Assembly: GCA_001603805.1 (NCBI GenBank)
Contig: LUZY01000002.1
Span: 124,001 to 188,000 of the forward strand
DNA length: 64,000 nt
Direction of reading: 5' to 3'
Source of the DNA: Deferribacterales bacterium Deferri_01
GTDB taxonomy: Bacteria; Chrysiogenota; Deferribacteres; Deferribacterales; Geovibrionaceae
Under the pieces are notes generated by a model that was not told where the DNA came from, ran no database searches, and saw nothing but the letters and a program-made list of their open reading frames with translations. This document shows positions 9,119-17,198 of the stretch, one piece after another (the stretch's first letter is position 1; the number at the start of each line of letters is the position of its first letter). Made by a program: the position numbers and the translations under genes.

Positions 9119-9973
9119 TCAGCCGCCGCTGAAAATTTTATATATTGCGGAAAAGTCCTCATCTGCAATTCCTTTGCGGAACATTTCACCGTAAAGCTCT
9201 TTAACAATTGAACCGGTATAAAGAGGCGTATGGAGTTCGTGGGCAAGGGACTGCAAATATCCCATATCTTTAAAAATGCAGGCACCGGAGAACTGAGCGG
9301 AAAACTCGCTGTTTTTAATTTTGTCTTTTTTTGCATCCATAACAAGTGATTTCCCTGCACCCTCTGCAAGAATATCAAGGAGTTCTCCCTTGTCTATTCC
9401 GGCTTTTTCACCCAAAGCAGCAGCTTCGGCTATGGAAGCGCAGAAAACCCCAAGAAGCATATTGTTAATCACCTTTACTTTGGACGCTGCTCCCTCTTTT
9501 TCAAGATAGCATGTTTTTCTGCCTATGGCATCAAGCACCGGACGTGCCTTTTCATAAGCCGCCGCAGAGCCGGAAGCAAGCACCACAAGCTGCCCTTTTG
9601 ATGCAGGCACTGTGCTGCCGAGAACAGGAGCTTCAAGGTACATTCCGCCCATTGACTCCACCTCATCATAAAGCTGGAACACATCACCGAAATGATTGGT
9701 GCTGGTGTCTATTATCAGCTTGCCTTCCATATCCGCAGAGAGAATCCCGTTCTCCATCCAAAGCACATCAAGGACAGCGGAAGTATCAAAAAGATTCAAA
9801 ACGGTTATATCAGCCGCTGATACCACTGCAGCAGGACTAAGCACAATTTCAGCTCCCAGCCCTTCGCATTTCTCAAGGGTTCTGTTCCAGATAACAAGCT
9901 CAAAGCCCTGCTCGATCAGCCTTTTTGCCATTGCTGTACCAAGATTGCCCAGTCCTATAAACCCGATCTTCAT
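9119..9973 (-). CDS. NAD(P)-dependent beta-hydroxyacid dehydrogenase
   Basis: A 284-residue member of the 3-hydroxyisobutyrate dehydrogenase/glyoxylate reductase family. The N-terminal dinucleotide fold is seen as IGFIGLGNLGTAMAKRL, the substrate segment as EAPVLGSTVPASKGQL, and the catalytic lysine region as KVINNMLLG. These enzymes oxidise short hydroxyacids or reduce semialdehydes such as succinic semialdehyde and glyoxylate. The start follows a strong GGAGG. The next genes upstream on the same strand are the YchJ-like gene and hflX, with a 45-base gap. The precise substrate is not evident. Confidence 0.88.
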   Translation of the reverse strand: MKIGFIGLGNLGTAMAKRLIEQGFELVIWNRTLEKCEGLGAEIVLSPAAVVSAADITVLNLFDTSAVLDVLWMENGILSADMEGKLIIDTSTNHFGDVFQLYDEVESMGGMYLEAPVLGSTVPASKGQLVVLASGSAAAYEKARPVLDAIGRKTCYLEKEGAASKVKVINNMLLGVFCASIAEAAALGEKAGIDKGELLDILAEGAGKSLVMDAKKDKIKNSEFSAQFSGACIFKDMGYLQSLAHELHTPLYTGSIVKELYGEMFRKGIADEDFSAIYKIFSGG

Positions 9974-10018
9974 ATACTCCTCCGAACCCCGCTGTGAGGG
10001 GGTGTTATAACTAAGATG

Positions 10019-10360
10019 CTACTTTATGCTTACCTCACGCTCTTCACGGAGGATACGCCATCTGCCGTCCTCAAAAACAAGTCTGCTTTTGCTGAAAAAG
10101 CTTAAAATTTTGCCGTCTTTTGAAAAATATTCTATAAAAGACACCTCGGCAAATTTGCCTTTCTGCTTTTCTTTAACAATATTCAGTCCGGCATGTGTGC
10201 TTTCGGCTGTCATTTCCGCAAAGCGTCCGCAGAATGACTCAATGTCAGGGAAAAAACGTTTAAGCTCGCTGTTTTCGGCGTAAAGGTCATATATTCCGCC
10301 GCCATTCCCTTCGGCGTATAGTCTGGCTCTGTGCTCAATAATCTGTTTCGGCGTCATCAT
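10019..10360 (-). CDS. Stand-alone YchJ-like (UPF0225 middle domain, NTF2-fold) protein
   Basis: About 113 residues from tandem ATGs at 10360/10357, overlapping the end of hflX by about 26 bases in another frame. The order of elements resembles the middle domain of YchJ: a helix (TPKQIIEHRARLYAEGN), a central region, then FIEYFSKDGKILSFFSKSRLVFEDGRWRI, which parallels the YchJ segment with aromatic, Ser-Arg-Phe and Asp-Gly-Arg-Trp residues. The SEC-C metal-binding motifs that normally flank it are missing. Function unknown; the overlap implies translational coupling to hflX. The assignment rests on pattern resemblance only. Confidence 0.6.
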   Translation of the reverse strand: MMTPKQIIEHRARLYAEGNGGGIYDLYAENSELKRFFPDIESFCGRFAEMTAESTHAGLNIVKEKQKGKFAEVSFIEYFSKDGKILSFFSKSRLVFEDGRWRILREEREVSIK

Positions 10361-12077
10361 TAAAATAAGTCTCCACAGGTATGTCACGCCCTTTACCCTT
10401 TGTAAAAAGAGAGAAGCGTATGCGTTCAAGAAGCACACGGAACGTTTTTCTGTCAAGAGCGGAAATATACACTGCATCAGGTCTGGAATTCTTTATTTCC
10501 ATAAGGCTGTGCAGCCTCGCATCCGCAAACATTGTGTCGGGCAGTACATCATTAAGCACAAACTCCCTCTCCTCCTGCGGCAGAAGATCCGTTTTGTTCA
10601 GAACAGTAATCATCTTTTTGTCTGTGAGTTCCAGTTCAGCCAGAACAGCTTCGACAGAGCGGATGTGGTTCATAAAGCCGTGGTTTGATATATCCACCAC
10701 ATGCACCAGCAGATCAGCTTCGTTAAGCTCTTCAAGAGTAGATTTAAAAGCTCCCTTAAGATTATCCGGCAAGTCACGGATAAAACCTACCGTATCAGTT
10801 ATGATAACATCCCGCTCTTCGGGAAAGCGTATTCTTTTTGAACTGGTGTCGAGAGTTGCGAACATCAAATCATCAGAATAAACCTCACTCTGAGTCAGGT
10901 TATTCAGAAGTGTCGATTTGCCGGCGTTTGTATAACCCACTATAGAGACAATAGGCAGACCGCCTCTGTTTCTGCGGCTTCTCTGCACTGTTCTGTTCTG
11001 CTCAATCTTTTCAAGCTTTTTTGAAAGAAAGGCTATACGGTCATTAATACGCCGTTTATCTATTTCAAGTTTGGTTTCACCGGGTCCTCGTCCGCCTATC
11101 CCCCCTGTCAGCCTTGAGAGAGCATCATCCCTGCCGGAAAGCCTCGGCAGAATATATTTAAGCTGGGCAAGCTCCACCCTGATTTTTCCTTCATTTGATT
11201 TGGCACGGCGGGCAAATATATCCAGAATAAGCTGTGTGCGGTCAATTACTTTAAGCTCCGTAAATTCCGAAACCGCTCTGGACTGAGCCGGAGAAAGCGG
11301 ATTATCAAAAACGATGAAATCGGCTCCGGTCTGCAAGGTACGGATCACCACCTCTTTGAGCCTGCCCGGACCCATTACATATTTTGGATGAATCTGCGGT
11401 TTTATCTGTGTGTATATCTCAAGCACGTCCATCCCAGCGCTTTCCGTAAGCTCTTTAAGCTCTGCCATATGCTCTTCCGCCTCATGCTTCCTGCGGTATG
11501 AACCCACAAGTATAGCGGAATGAGCGTTCTTAACCCTGAAAAGAGTCTTGGTTTTATCTTCAATCTCTTTTTCCAGAGCCGTTATAAATTCATAATAATC
11601 TGTATTCTGTCTATGCGGATCAGTATCATCCAGAAACCCGAACATATCCTGACTGTCCGGCGGAAGAAGATAAGCAGTCTGCATACTCATGGGTATGCCT
11701 CTGCTGTCTCCGTGAAGCACTGTTATGGAGTCAAGACGCAGCAGAGCAAGGTCCGTGAGGTCGTCATCGGTAAGATCCTCCCCGCCCGTATGAGTATGAA
11801 CAAGCCGCAGTCCACGAAGCCCGCCGGGGGTTATTCGGTATCTGCTCAGTACAGGAATAACAATTTCCGATGAACCGCCTATAATAACGTACTGCACTGT
11901 ATTTGTTCTGTCGAAAAGAACCGCAGTCTGTCTGCCTGTCTCAGCGGAAAGCTCGCAGAGAGCCCTTGCGAATTCGGGTGAAACCACGGAGAATGATGAT
12001 GACTTTCTGTTGTAAAGTTTTTCCAGACGTTTAATCTGCTGCGGGCGGAGCCCTTCAAGGTGACCGAATACTTCTAT
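10335..12077 (-). CDS. hflX: Ribosome-associated GTPase HflX, probable AUA start
   Basis: A GTPase of the Obg-HflX class. The N-terminal HflX domain is followed by the glycine-rich GGRGPGETKLE linker, a coiled region, and the G domain with GYTNAGKSTLL (G1), DTVGFI (G3) and NKTD (G4). HflX splits or rescues stalled ribosomes. The first ATG/GTG/TTG in frame is a GTG at 11987 without any ribosome-binding site, yet the upstream 30 codons encode the conserved family N-terminus (GLRPQQIKRLEKLY). An in-frame stop bounds the frame just above, and GGAGG sits seven bases before an ATA at 12077-12075. I therefore extend the gene to ATA, giving about 580 residues. Confidence 0.88.
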   Translation of the reverse strand: MEVFGHLEGLRPQQIKRLEKLYNRKSSSFSVVSPEFARALCELSAETGRQTAVLFDRTNTVQYVIIGGSSEIVIPVLSRYRITPGGLRGLRLVHTHTGGEDLTDDDLTDLALLRLDSITVLHGDSRGIPMSMQTAYLLPPDSQDMFGFLDDTDPHRQNTDYYEFITALEKEIEDKTKTLFRVKNAHSAILVGSYRRKHEAEEHMAELKELTESAGMDVLEIYTQIKPQIHPKYVMGPGRLKEVVIRTLQTGADFIVFDNPLSPAQSRAVSEFTELKVIDRTQLILDIFARRAKSNEGKIRVELAQLKYILPRLSGRDDALSRLTGGIGGRGPGETKLEIDKRRINDRIAFLSKKLEKIEQNRTVQRSRRNRGGLPIVSIVGYTNAGKSTLLNNLTQSEVYSDDLMFATLDTSSKRIRFPEERDVIITDTVGFIRDLPDNLKGAFKSTLEELNEADLLVHVVDISNHGFMNHIRSVEAVLAELELTDKKMITVLNKTDLLPQEEREFVLNDVLPDTMFADARLHSLMEIKNSRPDAVYISALDRKTFRVLLERIRFSLFTKGKGRDIPVETYFNDDAETDY

Positions 12078-12235
12078 TGGATGCCTCCGTTTTTTTTAAG
12101 TCTGCTATTTTATACTTCTGCAAGAAGTTTTGCAATATTTGCCGTGATAACTAAACTGGCAATCCGATTGTCATTTTTTATTGTTATTTTAAAAATTACG
12201 TTTATTATATTTCCTTAACCAATTCGGAGGCATGA

Positions 12236-12712
12236 ATGATTTCAGGCAATATGACAAACGACAAGAAAACCGAAATTATCCTTGATTTTGTAGTTGAAGC
12301 AGCACGGGCATTCGGAATAATTCAGGAAGCGGGGAAAAAAATAGGGGCTGTGAGCGAAACAGGCAAAAGGATCTGGGCTTTACTGAGAATTCTTAAGCTG
12401 TATGGTCCGCAGACTGTTCCGCAGATAGCTAAAATGCGCTCCGTTTCCAGACAGTATATACAGAGACTCGCCAATGATATAGTGGATGAAGGATACGCAG
12501 AATACAGCAAAAATCCGGGACACAAGCGTTCCCAGTTTCTCAAAATCACTCCCAAAGGAGAGGAACTTTACAGCGAGGTTTATGACGCAATGAGAGAAAA
12601 CGTTGATCCCGTTGCGCCGAGATTCAACGAAGAGGATCTCGCATCAGCTGACAGAGTCCTGAAATCTCTGATATATGAGCTTGAGCATTATTTAGGAAAG
12701 TCGAAAAAATAA
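12236..12712 (+). CDS. MarR-family winged-helix regulator
   Basis: A 158-residue transcription regulator. The winged helix is visible as LRILKLYGPQTVPQIAKMRSVSRQYIQRLANDIVDEGY (recognition helix around SVSRQYIQRLA), followed by a wing with NPGHKRSQFLKITPKG; helices at both ends would form the dimer interface. The ATG at 12236 follows GGAGG by five bases. It is divergent from hflX with about 160 bases of shared upstream DNA, and its 3' end overlaps the convergent PAS-GGDEF gene by 25 bases. Its targets are unknown. Confidence 0.85.
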   Translation: MISGNMTNDKKTEIILDFVVEAARAFGIIQEAGKKIGAVSETGKRIWALLRILKLYGPQTVPQIAKMRSVSRQYIQRLANDIVDEGYAEYSKNPGHKRSQFLKITPKGEELYSEVYDAMRENVDPVAPRFNEEDLASADRVLKSLIYELEHYLGKSKK

Positions 12713-14682
12713 GCGAAGCCGTTTTTTCCGCCGTGTTTCACATCATACATGGCGGAATCAGCTTTGCTGACCAGTTCATCAATGTTGCTTCCGTCATCGG
12801 GAATAATGCTTATCCCTATGCTGGCTCCGATCACCTGAGCGTCACCGCATCCCTTGTAGGGACGTGAAATCATTTCTATTATTCTTCTGGCAACTGCTCC
12901 GGCTTTTTCTCTGTTCTCTATTTTGCTTAATATAACAAGGAATTCATCCCCGCCTATCCGGCATGCAGTATCCGCTGTGCGTATACTTGTGAGTATGCGT
13001 CTTGATGTTTCCTTCAGCACCTCATCACCGACCTTATGCCCGAAACTATCATTCACATGCTTAAACCCATCAAGATCAATGAAAAGCAGCGCCGCCATCT
13101 CCCCGTATCTATGGGTTCTTTCCAGAACGCTTTCGAGCCTGTCTCTCATAAGAAACCTGTTCGGCAGACCGGTGAGGATATCGTGCATTGCCATATGGCG
13201 TATTTTTTCCTCACGGAGTTTTTTGTCAGTGATGTTCTCTTTCACCGCCACATAAAAAAGCAGGTTCCCTTTGCTGCACTTCACAGGGGTTATTGTGGAA
13301 AGCTCCCAGAATATATCACCATATTTTCCTCTGCTGCAAAGCTCACCGCTCCAAGTTTCACCGGAGAGTATAGTCTCCCAGAGATTTTTATAATATTCCT
13401 GCGGATGTATTTCTGATTTAAGAATATTTACATTCTTCCCCGTGACCTCTTTTGAGCTGTATCCTGTTATTTCACAAAAAGCAGCATTTACATATTCTAT
13501 ATGCCCTGATGAATCTGTTATAACAACAGAAACCGGACTCTGCTCCACAACAAGAGAAAGCTTCATTATCTCTTCAGAGCGCTTTTTTTCTTCGGAAATA
13601 TCCCTGAAAACACTCTGAATCGCCATACTGCCGCCGGTTTCATAAGGCTGGCTGGACATTTTTACTGTTATCTGTCTGCCTTTGCCGTCTATCAATGATC
13701 TTTCAAAACCAACAACGGGCTTGCCTTTACTAATCATTTCTCTGGCAAACTCCGCAACACTGTCTCTCTCCTCTTCAGGAACAAATGACAGTATACTGAG
13801 CCCTAGCACTTCCTCCGGTTTTTCATAACCCAGAATTTCTGCTCCGGCAGGGTTGATGTAAGTAATGTCCATATTTTCATGAACGATTATCCCCATAGGA
13901 GAAAACTCAGTGAGAATCCGGTACTTGGTCTCACTTTTTTCCAGAAGACTGCGGGTTTTTGTAATCTCGGTGCAGTCCTCAAGGGTGCAGACTATGCCTG
14001 TCACCTTGCCTGTGGCGTCTCTGCTGAGGGATGCGCTGATGTTGATATAGCCGACTCCGTCGCTCTTCCATGAGCAGAAAAGCTCACCGTAAAAAGCTTT
14101 GCCGTCTTCCAACAGCGAGTCAAACGGGCAATGGTAATCATAAAGAATGCAGTTATCCCCCACAAGCTTACCGGCAAAGAACTCCTTTATGCACCTGTTA
14201 AACCAGTTACTGCGGTCGTTAAGCATAAGCATTTCAATGGCGGAGGAATTGGCAAACTTTATTTTGAGTTCGGTGTCAAGTATAACAACACCGGAAGGGA
14301 GATGCTCTGTCACGGTTTCCAGAATATCAGGAAGTTCAGCAGAACCATATTCTTCCTCAATGCTTTCGGTGATATCTGACCCCACACACAGAAACTTTCC
14401 TTCCTCTTTATTCATAGGTATTCTGGTAAAACGGAATGTACGGCTATTGTTCTCTGTGTCGGAAAGAGTTATGCTTCTGGTGGAAACATATGAAGGTGAG
14501 AGGGAGTCGGAAATATCTGAAGAGAATCTGCCACAAAACTCACTTCCGTAGACAGATAAAAATTTCTCTGCTTCCTTGTTGACATAAAGGAAACATCTGT
14601 TTTTATCAGTTACAATCACGATGCTGTCGGAATCAGTAAGAATACCGAAATCAGTCAATCCGGAACTGAAATTTGTTTTCAT
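12688..14682 (-). CDS. Four-PAS diguanylate cyclase
   Basis: A 664-residue soluble sensor enzyme. I see four PAS domains, beginning around residues 10, 125, 255 and 380 (for instance YRILTEFSPMGIIVHENMD and VVEQSPVSVVITDSSG), then a GGDEF domain with CRIGGDEFLVIL. An RTAD inhibitory I-site lies five residues before the GGDEF, so it should make cyclic di-GMP and be product-inhibited. The absence of membrane segments suggests cytoplasmic redox, gas or ligand sensing. The start follows AGGGTGG. No EAL domain is present. Confidence 0.9.
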   Translation of the reverse strand: MKTNFSSGLTDFGILTDSDSIVIVTDKNRCFLYVNKEAEKFLSVYGSEFCGRFSSDISDSLSPSYVSTRSITLSDTENNSRTFRFTRIPMNKEEGKFLCVGSDITESIEEEYGSAELPDILETVTEHLPSGVVILDTELKIKFANSSAIEMLMLNDRSNWFNRCIKEFFAGKLVGDNCILYDYHCPFDSLLEDGKAFYGELFCSWKSDGVGYINISASLSRDATGKVTGIVCTLEDCTEITKTRSLLEKSETKYRILTEFSPMGIIVHENMDITYINPAGAEILGYEKPEEVLGLSILSFVPEEERDSVAEFAREMISKGKPVVGFERSLIDGKGRQITVKMSSQPYETGGSMAIQSVFRDISEEKKRSEEIMKLSLVVEQSPVSVVITDSSGHIEYVNAAFCEITGYSSKEVTGKNVNILKSEIHPQEYYKNLWETILSGETWSGELCSRGKYGDIFWELSTITPVKCSKGNLLFYVAVKENITDKKLREEKIRHMAMHDILTGLPNRFLMRDRLESVLERTHRYGEMAALLFIDLDGFKHVNDSFGHKVGDEVLKETSRRILTSIRTADTACRIGGDEFLVILSKIENREKAGAVARRIIEMISRPYKGCGDAQVIGASIGISIIPDDGSNIDELVSKADSAMYDVKHGGKNGFAYFFDFPK

Positions 14683-14830
14683 CTGCCACCCTGGCTATGC
14701 ATTGTGTCTATCAATAATGGTTATAGCTCCATAGAAATATAGTGATCCAATTTAACTATTTATGCAAGGAAATATTGTAAAGGCAGATCTAAAATACCAA
14801 TAAAGTAGGATAGTTGATAAAAACTCAAGG

Positions 14831-14860
14831 TTGACATGTTGTTTTTAAAAGCAATAAAAT
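14831..14860 (+). promoter_or_regulatory. Probable sigma70 promoter of threonine aldolase gene
   Basis: TTGACA at 14831-14836 and TAAAAT at 14855-14860 are separated by 18 bases. They lie just upstream of an AAGGAGTT ribosome-binding site and the ATG at 14883. The match is close to consensus, but no transcript evidence exists. Confidence 0.55.
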
Positions 14861-14882
14861 ATCATCTTTAATAAGGAGTTAT

Positions 14883-15911
14883 ATGATGTATTCTGGTTTT
14901 TTCAGTGACAACTGTGCAGGAGTGCTTCCAGAGATAATGAACTCGCTAATATCTGAAAACAATGGGTTTTCACGACCCTATGGTCATGATCAGACAACAG
15001 AAGAGGCAAAAAAAATTCTCAAAAAACACCTTGGGGATGCAGAAGTTAACTTCATGCTAACAGGAACAGGGGCAAATGTTGCGCTTATTGCTTCTGTTCT
15101 CAGACCTTTTCAAGGAGTGATATGCACTGACACAGCTCACATCAATGTTGACGAATGTGGGGCTCCGGAGAGATTCACCTCATGCAAACTTCTCACTGTT
15201 CCGTCTTATAACGGGAAACTGACTCCTGAAGATATTACAAGATATTCCCACTGCTCAGACTTTGAGCATAATGTCCAGCCGGCTATGGTTTCTATATCGC
15301 AGGCAACAGAAGCAGGCAGCCTGTATACGGTTGATGAAGTAAAAGAGATAGCACGCATAACCCATGAGAACGGTATGTATCTGCACATGGACGGCGCAAG
15401 AATAATCAATGCTGCATGCGCCATGAACAAAACTATAGGTCAGATCACCGGTGAATTGGGTGTTGATATTCTCAGCCTCGGAGGAACAAAAGCAGGAATG
15501 ATGTTCGGCGAGGCAGCAGTGTTCTTCAACAAACAATTAGCCAAAGACTTCAAATATATACGCAAGCAGTCCATGCAGCTTCTTTCCAAATTTCGCTTTG
15601 TGGCGGCACAGTTTAAAAGAATGTTTGAGGATGATCTCTGGTTTCGTGCGGCAAGCCACGCCAACAGCATGGCGGCGTATCTGGGAAGAGAGCTTGAGAA
15701 CATCGAAGGAGTAAAACTTAGCAGCACACCGGAGGTCAATGCAGTTTTTGCGCAGATTCCACGTAAGGCGGTTGATGAAATCATAAACGAGTTCGGCTTT
15801 TACATCTGGAATGAGAAAATAAACGAAATACGCCTCATGACCAACTTTGCCACCGACAAAAAAGACATAGACGCATTTATCAGCAAACTGAAGGAAATAA
15901 TGAAAAAGTAG
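14883..15911 (+). CDS. ltaE: Low-specificity threonine aldolase-type PLP enzyme
   Basis: A 342-residue fold-type I PLP enzyme of the beta-eliminating lyase/threonine aldolase family. Seen are FSDNCAGVLPEI at the N-terminus, the cofactor region TGTGANVALIAS, MDGARIINAA (Asp binding the PLP nitrogen) and LSLGGTKAGMM, where the Lys forms the Schiff base. It would cleave L-threonine or allo-threonine to glycine and acetaldehyde in the cytoplasm. It has its own promoter and an excellent terminator, so it is probably monocistronic. The aldolase name is the usual annotation; some family members act on phenylserine. Confidence 0.88.
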   Translation: MMYSGFFSDNCAGVLPEIMNSLISENNGFSRPYGHDQTTEEAKKILKKHLGDAEVNFMLTGTGANVALIASVLRPFQGVICTDTAHINVDECGAPERFTSCKLLTVPSYNGKLTPEDITRYSHCSDFEHNVQPAMVSISQATEAGSLYTVDEVKEIARITHENGMYLHMDGARIINAACAMNKTIGQITGELGVDILSLGGTKAGMMFGEAAVFFNKQLAKDFKYIRKQSMQLLSKFRFVAAQFKRMFEDDLWFRAASHANSMAAYLGRELENIEGVKLSSTPEVNAVFAQIPRKAVDEIINEFGFYIWNEKINEIRLMTNFATDKKDIDAFISKLKEIMKK

Positions 15912-15919
15912 TACAGAAT

Positions 15920-15950
15920 GCCCCGGGCAAACCCGGGGCGTTTTTTTTTA
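15920..15950 (+). terminator. Rho-independent terminator of ltaE
   Basis: Perfect 8-bp stem GCCCCGGG / CCCGGGGC with a four-base loop (15920-15939), followed by a run of nine T after one G. Placed nine bases after the stop codon. Confidence 0.92.
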
Positions 15951-15951
15951 T

Positions 15952-15979
15952 GTACATGCTCACGGCAGGATAAACCTGC
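15952..15979 (+). repeat. Dispersed hairpin repeat, partial copy
   Basis: GTACATGCTCAC is followed by a hairpin with GCAGG and CCTGC arms around ATAAA. The leading 12 bases match the full copies at 26879 and 62869 with one change, and the stem has a different but still paired sequence. The second hairpin of the full element is absent. It lies between convergent ltaE and def. Confidence 0.65.
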
Positions 15980-15984
15980 TTTTC

Positions 15985-16488
15985 TTATTTGTATTTTTTT
16001 CTGCGGAACAGATCTGTCCTGCGTGAAATCACACGATCTATGAAAAGGACGCCGTCAAGGTGGTCGGACTCATGCTGAATAAGAATAGCCTCGAAACCTT
16101 CGGTCTCAATCACTTTCTCTTCCAGGTTTTCATCATGATACTGCACAAGAATTTTCCTTGCCCTGTTAACGTTGCCTGTGTAATCCGGCACACTCATACA
16201 CCCTTCTCTGAAAGGGGTTATTCCTTCCCATTTCAGGATCACCGGATTGATAAGCACCTGTTTGCCGTGGTTATGCTCACACTTGGGGTTCTTACCCGGA
16301 TCTATTGCTATTATCCTGTAAAGTTCGCCTATCTGAGGCGCCGCTATCCCCACTGAATGCGAGGATGAATCCATTGTATCTTTCAGGTCTTCTATAACCT
16401 GTTTAATCTTATCGTTCAGCTCCGTCACATCCTCTGAAATCTCTTTCAGAACCGGATCAGGGTAAACCAGAACTTCTCTGACTGCCAT
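15985..16488 (-). CDS. def: Peptide deformylase
   Basis: A 167-residue deformylase with all three metal-site motifs: GIAAPQIG, EGCMSVP (Cys ligand) and HESDHLDG (both His ligands and catalytic Glu; Ser replaces the more usual Ile/Cys in the middle). It removes the formyl group from nascent protein N-termini. It follows the ACT-domain gene with a three-base gap, so the two are co-transcribed. The usual def-fmt pairing is not seen here, so this could be a second copy; the rest of the genome would be needed to tell. Confidence 0.92.
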   Translation of the reverse strand: MAVREVLVYPDPVLKEISEDVTELNDKIKQVIEDLKDTMDSSSHSVGIAAPQIGELYRIIAIDPGKNPKCEHNHGKQVLINPVILKWEGITPFREGCMSVPDYTGNVNRARKILVQYHDENLEEKVIETEGFEAILIQHESDHLDGVLFIDRVISRRTDLFRRKKYK

Positions 16489-16491
16489 ATA

Positions 16492-17034
16492 TTACAACTC
16501 GTATGTTTCAATCTGTCTGACGTGAATGTCTGTTCCAAGCTCTTTGGAAATTTCCTTCAGTCTGTCGGTCCATGTTTTGTCGGGGAAATATTCCGGCAGA
16601 ACAACTTCCAGAACCATTATATAAATCGGTTTTTTTTCCTTTCCCGCAACTTTGGTCTGGAGGTCAATGATATTTATACCTGTTTCAGAAAGGTACGAAG
16701 CCACTTTATGGACTATTCCCGGCTTGTCGGAACCGTAAACAGAAATAATGTAATGATCCCCGGCAGGCGCCTGCTCTGTTTCTGTCATGCTCTGAACCTT
16801 CACGGAAACGCCTTTTTTCTCCAGAAGCCCTTCAAAAAGCTCTTTGACTTCACATTCGCCCATGGGGTCTTCATGGCTCACTATAAAAATAGCAGCAAAA
16901 AAACCCTGAAGCAGTGTGGAGCTTGAATCTTCGATATTAAAATTATTCTCAAGGAGAACTTTTGTTACATCAGCCACGATACCGGGTCTGTCTCCCGCAA
17001 CGAGCATGAGTGAAAAAAGGTTTGCCTTTCCCAT
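16492..17034 (-). CDS. Tandem ACT-domain protein (GcvR-like)
   Basis: A 180-residue protein made of two ACT domains: residues about 5-75 (LMLVAGDRPGIVADVTKVLLENNFNI) and about 92-170 (SVYGSDKPGIVHKVASYLSETGINI). This is the arrangement of the glycine cleavage repressor GcvR and related amino-acid sensors. ACT domains bind amino acids such as glycine or serine. There is no DNA-binding domain, so it would act on a partner. The start follows GGGGTG. No gcv gene is visible in the window, so the role is open. Confidence 0.78.
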   Translation of the reverse strand: MGKANLFSLMLVAGDRPGIVADVTKVLLENNFNIEDSSSTLLQGFFAAIFIVSHEDPMGECEVKELFEGLLEKKGVSVKVQSMTETEQAPAGDHYIISVYGSDKPGIVHKVASYLSETGINIIDLQTKVAGKEKKPIYIMVLEVVLPEYFPDKTWTDRLKEISKELGTDIHVRQIETYEL

Positions 17035-17198
17035 AGATGCACCCCGTTATTACTAATGGCTTATTATGCTTTCACCTGAATATTTGTCAACGGACTTTTT
17101 CGCTCCCAAATAACATCCGAACCATATTAGTATTGAAAAGAAGTGTTTAAAGACCATATAATTATAAACACACATTTAAACAAAGGGGGCAGAAACAC

